47,061 nucleotides of DNA from contig SLTG01000110.1 of assembly GCA_007130045.1 (NCBI GenBank), positions 1 through 47,061 of the forward strand, given 5' to 3'. The notes under the pieces were generated by a model, which was not told the DNA's origin, ran no database searches, and was given only the letters and a program-made list of their open reading frames with translations. The position numbers were made by a program, and so were the translations under genes. The DNA comes from Opitutales bacterium (GTDB lineage: Bacteria > Verrucomicrobiota > Verrucomicrobiia > Opitutales > T3Sed10-336). Shown here piece after piece: positions 18,685 through 27,497 of the stretch (position 1 is the stretch's first letter; every line of letters starts with the position of its first letter).

Positions 18685-19652
18685 AATACCTCCCTCCATT
18701 CCCCGCCGAAAAGGAGCACTTCCGGCTCGAGGCTCACGCTCCGGCGCCGCCGGACCTCCTCGCGCAACACGCGAACAAGTTCGATCACGTTAGCGGCAGT
18801 CGCCTCGCCGCGATTGACAATAAAGTTCCCGTGCACAGACGACACTTCGGCGTCGCCCACTCTTCTCCCTTTGAGGCCCAATTCATCGATAATCCTTCCG
18901 GCGTAATCTCCGTTCGGGTTCTTAAAGATGCACCCGGCGCTCGATTCCTTCGGCTGAGCACCGGTACGCTTTTCCTGAAACTCCGTCAACTTCAGGCGAA
19001 TGGCATCCTCGTTCTCCCGAACCGGCGCCGCGATCACCGCTCCGATCGCTATAGTATTCAAAAGTTCATGACAAACCCGATACTCGTAATGCAGATCCCT
19101 CGCGGGAACAAGCCTCTCCTCGCCGTCGAGCGTCATCAGGCGGACCTCGTCGACGAGGTCAAAAAACCAGCCTCCCATCGCTCCGGCGTTCATCCTCAAC
19201 GCCCCGCCAACGGTGCCCGGAATTCCTTCAAGGAACTCCAAACCGCCGAGCCCGAGCCTGCAGGCTTCGCCGCAAAGCTTGCGAAGCCGCACGCCTGCCC
19301 CGGCCGACAGGCGCCCGTCCTCCGTCTGTTCGATCTCCCTCCAGACCGGTTGTTGCAAGCGAAGCACCAGGGCGTCCACGCCCTCGTCCGGAATGAGAAC
19401 GTTCGATCCGCGTCCCAGCAGCAGCACACGAACAGCCCGGCGACGCGCTTCTTTCAACAGCGACTGCAAATCGCCGATTGACGCCGGCTCGGCATAAAAA
19501 CGCGCCGATCCGCCGACTCCGAGCGTCGTTTTTCGGGCAAGCGGCTCGTTCTCAAGAAAGACGGATTCCGGAAGCAGTTTCGCTCCGTTTCCTGAAGCAA
19601 ACCCGGAGAACGGCGCGGAGTGTGTCTCCCGCGTTGTTCCTGGGTCGCTCAT
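18681..19652 (-). CDS. murB: UDP-N-acetylenolpyruvoylglucosamine reductase
   Basis: 323 residues. FAD-binding motifs appear in order: TTLGVGGSARFYAEP, LLGRGSNVLIPDEG and GLEFLEGIPGTVGGALRMNAGA. The substrate Arg is in HYEYRVC, the proton-donor Ser in SSAGCIFKNPNGDYAG, and the catalytic Glu in SLEPEVLLFGG. The layout with a short tail fits a type II MurB. It reduces the enolpyruvyl group to give UDP-MurNAc. Its ATG overlaps the murG stop by 4 bases. The gene commonly found just before murB, murC, is absent here. Confidence 0.96.
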   Translation of the reverse strand: MSDPGTTRETHSAPFSGFASGNGAKLLPESVFLENEPLARKTTLGVGGSARFYAEPASIGDLQSLLKEARRRAVRVLLLGRGSNVLIPDEGVDALVLRLQQPVWREIEQTEDGRLSAGAGVRLRKLCGEACRLGLGGLEFLEGIPGTVGGALRMNAGAMGGWFFDLVDEVRLMTLDGEERLVPARDLHYEYRVCHELLNTIAIGAVIAAPVRENEDAIRLKLTEFQEKRTGAQPKESSAGCIFKNPNGDYAGRIIDELGLKGRRVGDAEVSSVHGNFIVNRGEATAANVIELVRVLREEVRRRRSVSLEPEVLLFGGEWREVL

Positions 19653-20803
19653 GGTGCGGAAGCGCTCCTCTTTCGCGCGAACTGCAGGAATCCCGCGGCT
19701 TTCCGTTCGCGTGCGTTCCGATCGGAAAGCGACTCAAGGTCGTTTATAATCCCCTTAAGACAATCCTTGCGGTCCATCCGTTCGAGATTTGAACGGAAGG
19801 TCCTCAACAGCCAATCGTTAAAAATTGTATCCAACACCTCCTGACGCAGATCCTGGATGAAGTCCTGGCTGATCGCGATCCCTCCGCCCTGCCTTTCGAC
19901 GAACACGGCGTTCGCCCATTGATGATTGTCGGCCGCATATGGATACGGTATCAGGATCGCCGGCACGCGGCAGCGGATCAACTCGCTTATCGTACCCGCC
20001 CCAGCGCGAGTCACAACGAGATCGGCTGCGGAAAGAAGTTCTGAAATTTTGTCGATAAACGTAACGAAATGCGCCTTGACCGGCTGCCCGCCTCTCGATT
20101 CGAGCTGAAACACTCCCGCGTCACCTTTGTCCATCCCCGTCACACAGAAAACATGAACCCCCTCCTCGGCGAGGAACTTGAAATTTTCCCTTACCCAGTT
20201 GTTAAGAACGCTTGCGCCCTGGCTCCCGCCGAGAACGACGAGGAGTTTTCCATAAGCTTCGATTCCGAGTTTTTCCCGGCTGGATTTCGAGGGAAGACGT
20301 CTGATTTCACGGCGAACGGGGCATCCATAGAAGCGGACCACGCCGGGAGCCACCTTTCTCAGCCGAACTCCGGGCGGGAGATAAATGCGATGAGCGAGCC
20401 GGCGCAGCGTGCGGGTCGCCCGCCCGGGAATTCGGTTGGCTTCGTGGAGCACCAGAGGGACCCCGCGAAAAGTGGCGGCGAGAGCTATTCCGAGAGTGCA
20501 GAATCCGCCGAACCCGATTACGAGATCGGGAGAAAAACTCCGGATCGCGCGAAACGACCCAATCACACCCCTCGCCTGGTTCCAGATAAACGAACCCAGT
20601 CTCAATGGCCGCATGGAGAAAGGCGAGCCGGGGACGGCAATGAAATCGAGCGACGGATATTTCCGGGTCAGACGCCGGTCCACTCCCTTGCAGCTGATCA
20701 CGAGGCAGCAACTGTGCCCGCGCGCGATGAGGCCCTCCGCCAGGGCGATGCCCGGCGCAAGATGGCCTCCCGTTCCTCCGCATGAAATCAGGAACTTCTT
20801 CAC
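19649..20803 (-). CDS. murG: Lipid II synthase, GlcNAc transferase MurG
   Basis: 384 residues from the GTG at 20803, which overlaps the ftsW stop (GTGA) and has GGAG about 8 bases upstream; a longer in-frame start is not supported. Motifs are the glycine-rich loop SCGGTGGHLAPGIALA, FGGFCTLGIALAA, HEANRIPGRATR, the second glycine loop VVLGGSQGASVLNN, and the UDP-GlcNAc site TRAGAGTISELIRCRVPAILIPYPYA in pieces. It acts at the inner membrane face, adding GlcNAc to lipid I. The final ~20 residues are basic and poorly conserved. Confidence 0.95.
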   Translation of the reverse strand: MKKFLISCGGTGGHLAPGIALAEGLIARGHSCCLVISCKGVDRRLTRKYPSLDFIAVPGSPFSMRPLRLGSFIWNQARGVIGSFRAIRSFSPDLVIGFGGFCTLGIALAATFRGVPLVLHEANRIPGRATRTLRRLAHRIYLPPGVRLRKVAPGVVRFYGCPVRREIRRLPSKSSREKLGIEAYGKLLVVLGGSQGASVLNNWVRENFKFLAEEGVHVFCVTGMDKGDAGVFQLESRGGQPVKAHFVTFIDKISELLSAADLVVTRAGAGTISELIRCRVPAILIPYPYAADNHQWANAVFVERQGGGIAISQDFIQDLRQEVLDTIFNDWLLRTFRSNLERMDRKDCLKGIINDLESLSDRNARERKAAGFLQFARKRSASAP

Positions 20804-21960
20804 GCGGCAATCTCCTTCAGCCGGCGCCGGGAGTGGCGTATCGGCGATTTCGTCCACGAAAGGGAAGTGTTCACCAAAACTCCGATGATGGCGAACATGG
20901 CCACCAGGTTCGAGCCCCCGTAGCTTATGAATGGAAGCGACAGCCCCTTGGTGGGAAGGCATCCAGTAACCACCGCCATGTTGATGAGCGCCTGGACGCT
21001 AAGCAGCAGCAACGCTCCCGCAACGAGGAGGTACTGGTACATATTCGGCGCTCGCCGAAGATGCCAGATCCCCGCCAGAAAAAGCACAAGAAAAAGCAAA
21101 AGCACCACCGTTGTTGCAAAGAAACCGAGCTCCTCGCCGATTACCGCGAAGATAAAATCAGTGTGGGCTTCCGGCAGGAATGCCATTTGCTGGCGGCCGT
21201 TGCCAAGACCCACACCCTGGGTGCCTCCCGTTCCGAAGGCAAGTATCGCCTGCCAAAGCTGATAGGCGCCGTCGCCGCGGTTCCCTTCGATATCCATGAA
21301 TGACAGAATGCGTCCGCGTCGCAACGGATTCGTGAACACAGCGAGCGCAAACGCCGCCGTTGCGGCCATACACATAGGAACCAGGTAGGTCAGCCGCACG
21401 CCGGCCAGGAACAGGAGCGTAAGCCCGACGGCGCCACAAAGCGCAGCGGTCCCATAATCCGGTTCGAGAAAAATCAATCCCGCAAAAAGACCGATGTAGG
21501 CGCATGGCAAAACGAAACCCGCCCAGAAGCTTGGAATCGCCCGCTGGTTGGCGCCGAAATAACAGGCGAGCGTGAAGACCAGTCCCAGTTTGGCAAACTC
21601 CGAAACCTGGACGCGCATAAATCCCAGATCGATCCAGCGGCGGGCTCCGTTCACCTCGACGCCTATGCCCGGAATCAACACCAACACCAATCCGGCGAGG
21701 GACACGGCCAACGCGGGCCAGGCAAAACGTTTCAATCCGTCGAGATTGACCAGGGAGAGAAAAAACCCGACCAGGAGCGCGATACCCAGCCACATAAACT
21801 GGCGCCGGATAAAGAAATACGGGTCGGACCCCGAGTGTGCGCTCGCGCTGAAAAGCACGCTTACACCGAAGACGGTGAGGCTGACCGCGCAGACCAGAAT
21901 AATCACTCCCGGTTGAAAGATCCTGATACGGGATAGACCTTCTGCGGATCGGGACGCCAT
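20800..21960 (-). CDS. ftsW: Septal peptidoglycan polymerase FtsW (SEDS)
   Basis: 386 residues with about ten hydrophobic helices. SEDS motifs include SASAHSGSDPYFFIRRQ after helix 1, NGARRWIDLGFMRVQVSEF (the periplasmic loop entering helix 4), FLEPDYGTA with the catalytic-type Asp, YQLWQAILAFGTGG, and the C-terminal GLSLPFISYGGSNL. It polymerises glycan strands from lipid II together with FtsI. FtsW rather than RodA is inferred from its position between mraY and murG. The start is 21 bases after the LysM gene's stop. Confidence 0.95.
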   Translation of the reverse strand: MASRSAEGLSRIRIFQPGVIILVCAVSLTVFGVSVLFSASAHSGSDPYFFIRRQFMWLGIALLVGFFLSLVNLDGLKRFAWPALAVSLAGLVLVLIPGIGVEVNGARRWIDLGFMRVQVSEFAKLGLVFTLACYFGANQRAIPSFWAGFVLPCAYIGLFAGLIFLEPDYGTAALCGAVGLTLLFLAGVRLTYLVPMCMAATAAFALAVFTNPLRRGRILSFMDIEGNRGDGAYQLWQAILAFGTGGTQGVGLGNGRQQMAFLPEAHTDFIFAVIGEELGFFATTVVLLLFLVLFLAGIWHLRRAPNMYQYLLVAGALLLLSVQALINMAVVTGCLPTKGLSLPFISYGGSNLVAMFAIIGVLVNTSLSWTKSPIRHSRRRLKEIAA

Positions 21961-21981
21961 TGATGTGTGAATATTTCCTAC

Positions 21982-23085
21982 CTATTCGTCATCGGGGATG
22001 ATAGGGATCAGCGGTACATCCTCGTCGTCTTCATCCTCGATAAAATCCATTTCCACAGGTTCATCCGGAACGACGGGAAGCGCTTCTTCAACGGGTCTCG
22101 GCTCCTCCTCGGCAACATCCTCCTCCTCTTCGACTCCCGGAATGACGAGCGTCTGGCCGATCCTCAGGGTACGCTCATCGCGGATGTCGTTGACCTGCAT
22201 AATCTCGGATACTGAAACCCCGTAACGGGACGCGATCGCCCCGAGCGTGTCACCGCTGACGACCGTGTACCGGAGGCCGTCAACGTCGTCGTCAGGAGCG
22301 GCGGACGTTGCAGGTTGTTCCCGCGGAGCCGAGTCGCCGTCGGGAAGGACGAGTTCCTGCCCGATGCGAATAGTATCGCCCTCAAGGTTGTTGACGGACC
22401 TGAGTTCGGAGACAGTCGTGCCGTACCGTTGGGCGATCACCGAAAGGGAATCGCCGCTCCGGACGGTATAGGACTCCGCGCCTTCCGGTATTTCCACAGG
22501 CTGCCGCGGCGGCGGGGACGTTGCCGGCGGCGCGGAGGGACGTCCCCCCGTGCCCGCCGGAATCCTCAGTTCCTGGCCGGGTCGGATGATCGATTCGCGG
22601 GTCAGGTTGTTGATCGCCAGCAGCTCGTCCATCGACACGTTCTCGCGCCGTGCGATATTCCAGATGTTGTCTCCGCTCTGAACGATGTAGGTTCCGGTTC
22701 CGACAGGCTCCTCTTCCTCCGGGATATCATCCCAGTCCCATTCCCAATCGTCGAGCGGTTCATCATCCCGGGGCAAGGGGCTCAGGGGAGATTCGTCGTC
22801 CACAGGCGCAAAAAGGTCGTCATCGTCAGGAGTCAAGGGATCTCCCCATGAATCGTCCGGACGCGCCGGGGCCGCCCGCTGCGGACTTTCCTGCGCGGTC
22901 CGCTCCGGCGCGGCCGCAGGTTGATACTCGGCACGGGCAAGCTGCGCGTCAGCCGGACCGGACGGGCGCGTTCTGTCAACTCGTTCTTCCGGTGACATCG
23001 TTTGGCAACCCTGCTGGACAAACAAAAGCGAAAATGCCAGCAGGTGAGCGACTAATACAACGGCGAATACTTTTGGCGCCTTCAT
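21982..23085 (-). CDS. Lipoprotein with three LysM domains
   Basis: 367 residues from the ATG at 23085; the ATG 21 bases further upstream would bury the GGAGG ribosome-binding site inside the gene. A signal peptide ends in a lipobox-like FVQQGC, giving a lipidated Cys. A Pro/Asp/Glu-rich linker follows (about 30-140). Three LysM repeats start at TYIVQSGDNIWNIARR, SYTVRSGDSLSVIAQRYG and RYTVVSGDTLGAIASRYG; the C-terminal ~45 residues are strongly acidic. LysM binds glycan GlcNAc. No hydrolase domain is present, so it may tether or place other wall factors. Its position inside the dcw cluster between mraY and ftsW implies a role in division or wall growth, which is inference. Confidence 0.88.
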   Translation of the reverse strand: MKAPKVFAVVLVAHLLAFSLLFVQQGCQTMSPEERVDRTRPSGPADAQLARAEYQPAAAPERTAQESPQRAAPARPDDSWGDPLTPDDDDLFAPVDDESPLSPLPRDDEPLDDWEWDWDDIPEEEEPVGTGTYIVQSGDNIWNIARRENVSMDELLAINNLTRESIIRPGQELRIPAGTGGRPSAPPATSPPPRQPVEIPEGAESYTVRSGDSLSVIAQRYGTTVSELRSVNNLEGDTIRIGQELVLPDGDSAPREQPATSAAPDDDVDGLRYTVVSGDTLGAIASRYGVSVSEIMQVNDIRDERTLRIGQTLVIPGVEEEEDVAEEEPRPVEEALPVVPDEPVEMDFIEDEDDEDVPLIPIIPDDE

Positions 23086-23351
23086 GTTTTTCTTATTCCT
23101 CCACATTGCTGGTTGCTGGTTGTGAGATTTATAGTCTTGATTAATAATAGTTTCCTCGTTTTCTCCTCTATATCCGGAGATTGATTGGACGGAAAACGGC
23201 TTGGCATGGCCACGGATGCGGGACAGCCGCCGACAGATAATTGGCTCCAGTTTCCAACCGGATTACCCCGCGCGCAATCAAAAATCAACGCCCCTGCAAC
23301 GTTTTTATGCAAATAAACGAATTTTCCCAAGATTTTCACAATTTCGAACAT

Positions 23352-24452
23352 CTATCTCAGTCTCAGTGTTCCCAATCCAATGATCGCAAAAACCAGCGAA
23401 AGTATCCAGAAACGCATGACAACCTTGGTTTCGAACCACCCTTTCAGTTCGAAATGATGGTGGATCGGCGCCATCCGAAACACCCGCCTTCCACGGCTTT
23501 TCACGGAGAGAACCTGTACGATGACCGATACCGCTTCCATAACGAAAATCCCGCCGACGATGATAAGCGTAAGCGGTTGATGGACCATGAAAGCCACGAC
23601 CGCGACGATACCGCCGAGAGCGAGCGAACCGGTGTCTCCCATAAACACTTCCGCCGGGTGCGCGTTGTACCAGAGGAACGCGAGCCCCGCTCCGACCAGC
23701 GCCCCGCACACGATGCTTAACTCCCCCGTCCCTGGAACGTAACTGATAAACAGGTAATCGGCGATAATCACGTTGCCGGCGGCGTATGCCATGATGGCGT
23801 AAACCAGCGCCACGGTAATCGTGCACCCGATCGCAAGTCCATCGATGCCGTCGGTGAGGTTGATCGCGTTACTGGATCCGACGAGGACAAGCCCAAAGAA
23901 TGGAAAAAGGAACCAGAGGGGGGCGGGGGTCATCACCGCCTCCTTGACGAAGGGCACCCAAAGCTCGCGCGCTTTCACCGCGCTCTCGGGATGCAGCAGG
24001 AGAGCCGTCAGCGCGCAAACAGCGATAAGCGCCTGCCAGAAAAGCTTCCTTTTGCCCGATACTCCTTTGCTGTTGCGCCGTGTCACTTTCAGGTAGTCGT
24101 CGGCAAATCCCACCACGGCAAGCGCCACAAAAACGGCCAATGCGACCAGCACCCAGACGTTGGGTTTGGCCCACAAAAGCGTACTGATCACCACGCCCGC
24201 AACGATCAGCACCCCCCCCATCGTGGGGGTGTCCTTTTTTTTCAAGTGCAGGTCGGCGAGTCGGCCGACTTCGGATTCCGTCCGGAGGCTTTGGCGAAAA
24301 CTCAGCTCCTTGAGTTTGCGAATCATCCACGGCCCCAGGACGAACCCGATCGCCAGAGCGGTTCCCGCGGCCAGCAATCCCCGGAAGGTGATGTAGCGAA
24401 ACATACGGAACGGCCCGAAAAAATTCTCCAGTTCGGCCAGGTAACTCAGCAT
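23352..24452 (-). CDS. mraY: Phospho-MurNAc-pentapeptide translocase
   Basis: 366 residues, about ten membrane helices. The start MLSYLAELENFFGPF overlaps the murF stop by 7 bases. Signature motifs: KKKDTPTMGGVLIV, VVGFADDYLKV with the conserved Asp pair, NAINLTDGIDGLA with the magnesium Asp, FMGDTGSLALGG, and the cytoplasmic PIHHHFELKGW. It transfers phospho-MurNAc-pentapeptide to undecaprenyl phosphate to make lipid I. The 266 bases from its end to the LysM start include no gene I can recognise. Confidence 0.97.
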   Translation of the reverse strand: MLSYLAELENFFGPFRMFRYITFRGLLAAGTALAIGFVLGPWMIRKLKELSFRQSLRTESEVGRLADLHLKKKDTPTMGGVLIVAGVVISTLLWAKPNVWVLVALAVFVALAVVGFADDYLKVTRRNSKGVSGKRKLFWQALIAVCALTALLLHPESAVKARELWVPFVKEAVMTPAPLWFLFPFFGLVLVGSSNAINLTDGIDGLAIGCTITVALVYAIMAYAAGNVIIADYLFISYVPGTGELSIVCGALVGAGLAFLWYNAHPAEVFMGDTGSLALGGIVAVVAFMVHQPLTLIIVGGIFVMEAVSVIVQVLSVKSRGRRVFRMAPIHHHFELKGWFETKVVMRFWILSLVFAIIGLGTLRLR

Positions 24453-25915
24453 GCGACCCCCCTTCCGGATGCGGCGTTTCCCCGTAAATCCACCCAAAGC
24501 CGCTCCAGTTTGTAGCGCCGGCTTCCCTTGACGAAAACCGCGCCTCGAAAGGTCTTGAGTCGCTCCTTGACCGCGTCGATGGTCTCAGTCACCGACCACA
24601 AGCCGGAATCGTTGCCGCCGTCGGCGAGTCCGCGGGCCATCGCCCGCGCGTGGGTTCCGATCAGGAAAGCGAAATCGCCGTCGCGAAGCCTAAGAGAACG
24701 CAGGGCTTCGAAGTGAAACAAATCCGCTTCGGATCCGAGCTCTTCCATCGAGCCGATCACAAACAGGCGCGGAAGCTCATCGGGCGCGGACCTCACGAAG
24801 GCTTCCACCGCGTCCACCAGGGCGACCGGATTGGAATTGTAGCAATCAAGATAGTAGAATCCTTCGTCGGTTGAGAAAACCTGTCCGCGGTACGAACCCG
24901 GTTCCCAACGAAGAAGGGCTTCGCGGATCGTCTCGTCGCCCGCACCGAGTTCGTGGGCGAGCGCGATCGCCAGGCCCGCATTCTCAGCCATACCCGCGCT
25001 CAACGAACGAACCGGAAATACAGTTTCCTCATCGCTCCCGTGAAACCTGACCAGAAGCACCGCGTTTCTCTCGGCCCACCCCCTCCCGTACCTCACGCGA
25101 CGGGGGTATTTGGCGAGGCCGGGATCGGAAAGCCGCGAGGGCCAGCGCCGCATCAGATCTCGTCGCGCGGCTCCCATGAAGTCCTCGGATTCGAGCACCA
25201 GGACTGACGATTCCAGCGATTGGAACTGCTCGAACGCCAGGCAAGTCGCCGGAAACGCCGCAATCCCGCGCAGTGGAAGCGATTTCAGCAGACCGGATTT
25301 CTCCTCGGCGACGCCGTCGAGATCTATGAGGTGTTCCAGGTGTACCGGGGCCACGTTTGTGACGACTCCGTGGGTCGGGCCGATCATTTCGCACAGTATT
25401 GTCATCTCCCCGGGCATATTGATGCCCGCCTCGATCACCGCGATCGTATGGCGTTCCGGTTCAAGTCGAAGCAGCGTCAGCGGAACGCCAATGTGATTAT
25501 TGAAATTGCCTTCGGTCTTGAGCACCGGGCCCTGAAACGACAACAGGTCGGCGAGAAGATTCTTTGTGGAGGTTTTTCCGCAACTTCCGGTCACGCCGAT
25601 TACCGGTCCGCGAAAACGTTTCCGATGAGCGGCGGCCATCCGCTGAAGAGCGGCAAGAGGTTCGTCCGTCACAAGCTGCGGCAATTCCGATCCCTCGATG
25701 TGCCTGGCCACCAATGCGCATGATGCTCCTCGCGACCGGGCGTCGTCGAGGAAATCGTGCCCGTCGCGATTCTCCGTTCGCAGGGCGATGAACATCGCGC
25801 CCCGTCCGATCTCGCGGGAGTCCTGATGAAACCCGGCGACACCGGCCGGCATTCCGCCCCTCCAGGTTCCCCCGGACCATTCGGCCAAGTCTCTGGGATC
25901 GAATTCAGGCATCAT
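24446..25915 (-). CDS. murF: UDP-MurNAc-tripeptide D-Ala-D-Ala ligase
   Basis: 489 residues. The N-terminal substrate domain has DSREIGRGAMFIAL. The central ATPase has P-loop GVTGSCGKTSTKNLL, then TEGNFNNHIGVPLTLLR, IEAGINMPGEM, and TNVAPVHLEHL followed by AEEKSGLL with the lysine expected to be carbamylated. The C-terminal domain has YNSNP in place of the usual DDYNANP core (DCYNSNP), and VIGSMEELG. All catalytic features are kept, in contrast to the neighbouring MurE. It adds D-Ala-D-Ala made by Ddl. It starts 5 bases after murE. Confidence 0.95.
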   Translation of the reverse strand: MMPEFDPRDLAEWSGGTWRGGMPAGVAGFHQDSREIGRGAMFIALRTENRDGHDFLDDARSRGASCALVARHIEGSELPQLVTDEPLAALQRMAAAHRKRFRGPVIGVTGSCGKTSTKNLLADLLSFQGPVLKTEGNFNNHIGVPLTLLRLEPERHTIAVIEAGINMPGEMTILCEMIGPTHGVVTNVAPVHLEHLIDLDGVAEEKSGLLKSLPLRGIAAFPATCLAFEQFQSLESSVLVLESEDFMGAARRDLMRRWPSRLSDPGLAKYPRRVRYGRGWAERNAVLLVRFHGSDEETVFPVRSLSAGMAENAGLAIALAHELGAGDETIREALLRWEPGSYRGQVFSTDEGFYYLDCYNSNPVALVDAVEAFVRSAPDELPRLFVIGSMEELGSEADLFHFEALRSLRLRDGDFAFLIGTHARAMARGLADGGNDSGLWSVTETIDAVKERLKTFRGAVFVKGSRRYKLERLWVDLRGNAASGRGVAC

Positions 25916-25920
25916 TCAAC

Positions 25921-27405
25921 TCAGGTATTTCCCGTTCTTCGCATGACAAGCAATTCCCTTGCGATCATGCGGTCGTCAAACGGCAGAAGCGTGTCCCCCA
26001 TTTCCTGGAACGATTCGTGCCCCTTGCCCGCAAGCACAACGCAATCCCCTTCGGCGGCGGAATCCAGCGCCATGCGGAGCGCCTCGCGGCGATCCTCCAC
26101 GAACGCGATTTTCTCCGGCTCGACCACCCCCTGCCGCATATCGGAAAAGATCCGTTCCAACGGCTCTCCCCGGGGGTTATCGGCAGTCGCCCATGCGTAA
26201 TCCGCGCGCTCTTGAACGGTCCTGAGAACGGCGCCGCGATGCGATCGCTCCCGGTCTCCTCCGCACCCGAAGACGACGAGTACCCGGCCGTCCACGACTT
26301 CCCTTAGCGAGTCAAGCGCCCGCCCGAGCGTCGCTTCATTATGCGCGTAATCGACGAACACACCGAAACCCTGTCCCTCGTCGATCCGTTCCATTCTCCC
26401 GGGCACCCCCGGGAACGAGGAAAGAGACCTTGTAAACCGCTCCGGCGCCCGGCCGTACGCATAACACGCCGCCGCCGCCGCGAGAAAATGACTCACGTTG
26501 TAGGCGCCCGCCATCGGGAGTTCCACATCCTTCGATCCTTCGGGCCATTCGAGCCGCAACTGTGTGCCCCGGCAATCGGCCACAACGCCCGTCGCGCGTA
26601 CGTCGGCCTCCGCGCTTCTCCCGAACGAAATGACCGGCACCCTGCCCGAAATGTCCTCGGCCAGTTTGCGCCCCCACGGATCGTCGATGTTGACGACCGC
26701 CTTCTCCGGAACCGAACCCGATTCCCCGTCGAACATCCGCCGCATCAACGCCCGGGCCGCGTCCATCGATCCCTCGGCGCGCGCGCTGTCCTCCGAGAGG
26801 TTAAGGAAAACCATCACTCCCAACTCCAGACCGTAAACGTTCCAATGGCGGATTCCCACAGTGTCCATCTCGATCACCGCCTCCTTGATGTCCACTTTTT
26901 TCATCTCCGCGATCAACCCGATCAACTCCAACGATTCAGGTGTCGTACGAACCGACGGCACAGACCGCGAACCCAGATCGTAGCGGATGCTGCCCGTCAT
27001 TCCCGCAGCCCGGCCGGATGAGTCCAACAGATGCTTGAGCAGGTGAACCGCAGTCGTCTTACCGTGCGAGCCAGTTACGCCGAACAGTCTGACCGCTCGG
27101 TCCGGATACTCGAAAAACCTCCGGGCAACCTGCGCCATTGCCATGCGCGCATCCGGAACCCGGATAAACGTCACTCCGGAATGGGGACGGCGATCCTGCT
27201 CTGTCACTATGGCGGAGGCGCCCCGATCCACGGCTTCCTCTATAAAAAAACTTCCGTCGGTTTGTGCACCGGGTAACGCGAAGAAGAGGCATCCCGGCGT
27301 CACGCGACGGCTATCGGTTGTCAGCCGGCTCACGGTTCGATCCAGACTCCCGCTGAACCAGGCTAGGTCGATGCCTGCAAAAAGGGTCTTCAGCGTTTGC
27401 TGCAT
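25921..27405 (-). CDS. murE: MurE-like UDP-MurNAc-dipeptide ligase with altered active site
   Basis: 494 residues. Present: LTTDSRRVTPGCLFFALPG, P-loop GVTGSHGKTTAV (110-120), RTTPESLEL, VDYAHNEATL, FGCGGDRERSHRG, DNPRGE (409-414; DNPR is typical of meso-diaminopimelate ligases) and AGKGHE. Altered: the EVSSHGL motif reads EMDTVGI (179-185), RDHLDYHG reads EDSARAEG (205-212), and the lysine that is carbamylated in MurE aligns with Met221 in AARALMRRMF. It would normally add the third stem residue. A GTG at 27501, overlapping the ftsI stop and preceded by a strong GAGGAGGGG, is an alternative start that would add 32 residues; 27405 is chosen by homology. Whether the ligase is active is uncertain. 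Confidence 0.85.
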   Translation of the reverse strand: MQQTLKTLFAGIDLAWFSGSLDRTVSRLTTDSRRVTPGCLFFALPGAQTDGSFFIEEAVDRGASAIVTEQDRRPHSGVTFIRVPDARMAMAQVARRFFEYPDRAVRLFGVTGSHGKTTAVHLLKHLLDSSGRAAGMTGSIRYDLGSRSVPSVRTTPESLELIGLIAEMKKVDIKEAVIEMDTVGIRHWNVYGLELGVMVFLNLSEDSARAEGSMDAARALMRRMFDGESGSVPEKAVVNIDDPWGRKLAEDISGRVPVISFGRSAEADVRATGVVADCRGTQLRLEWPEGSKDVELPMAGAYNVSHFLAAAAACYAYGRAPERFTRSLSSFPGVPGRMERIDEGQGFGVFVDYAHNEATLGRALDSLREVVDGRVLVVFGCGGDRERSHRGAVLRTVQERADYAWATADNPRGEPLERIFSDMRQGVVEPEKIAFVEDRREALRMALDSAAEGDCVVLAGKGHESFQEMGDTLLPFDDRMIARELLVMRRTGNT

Positions 27406-27497
27406 AAGAGACTTTCTTCGAGTATTGCTCTTTTGTCCACCACAGCGCGAAATTCGCCAGGATTCGGGTAAGCCCGGTTTCGCCGGAAGATAGCTGA

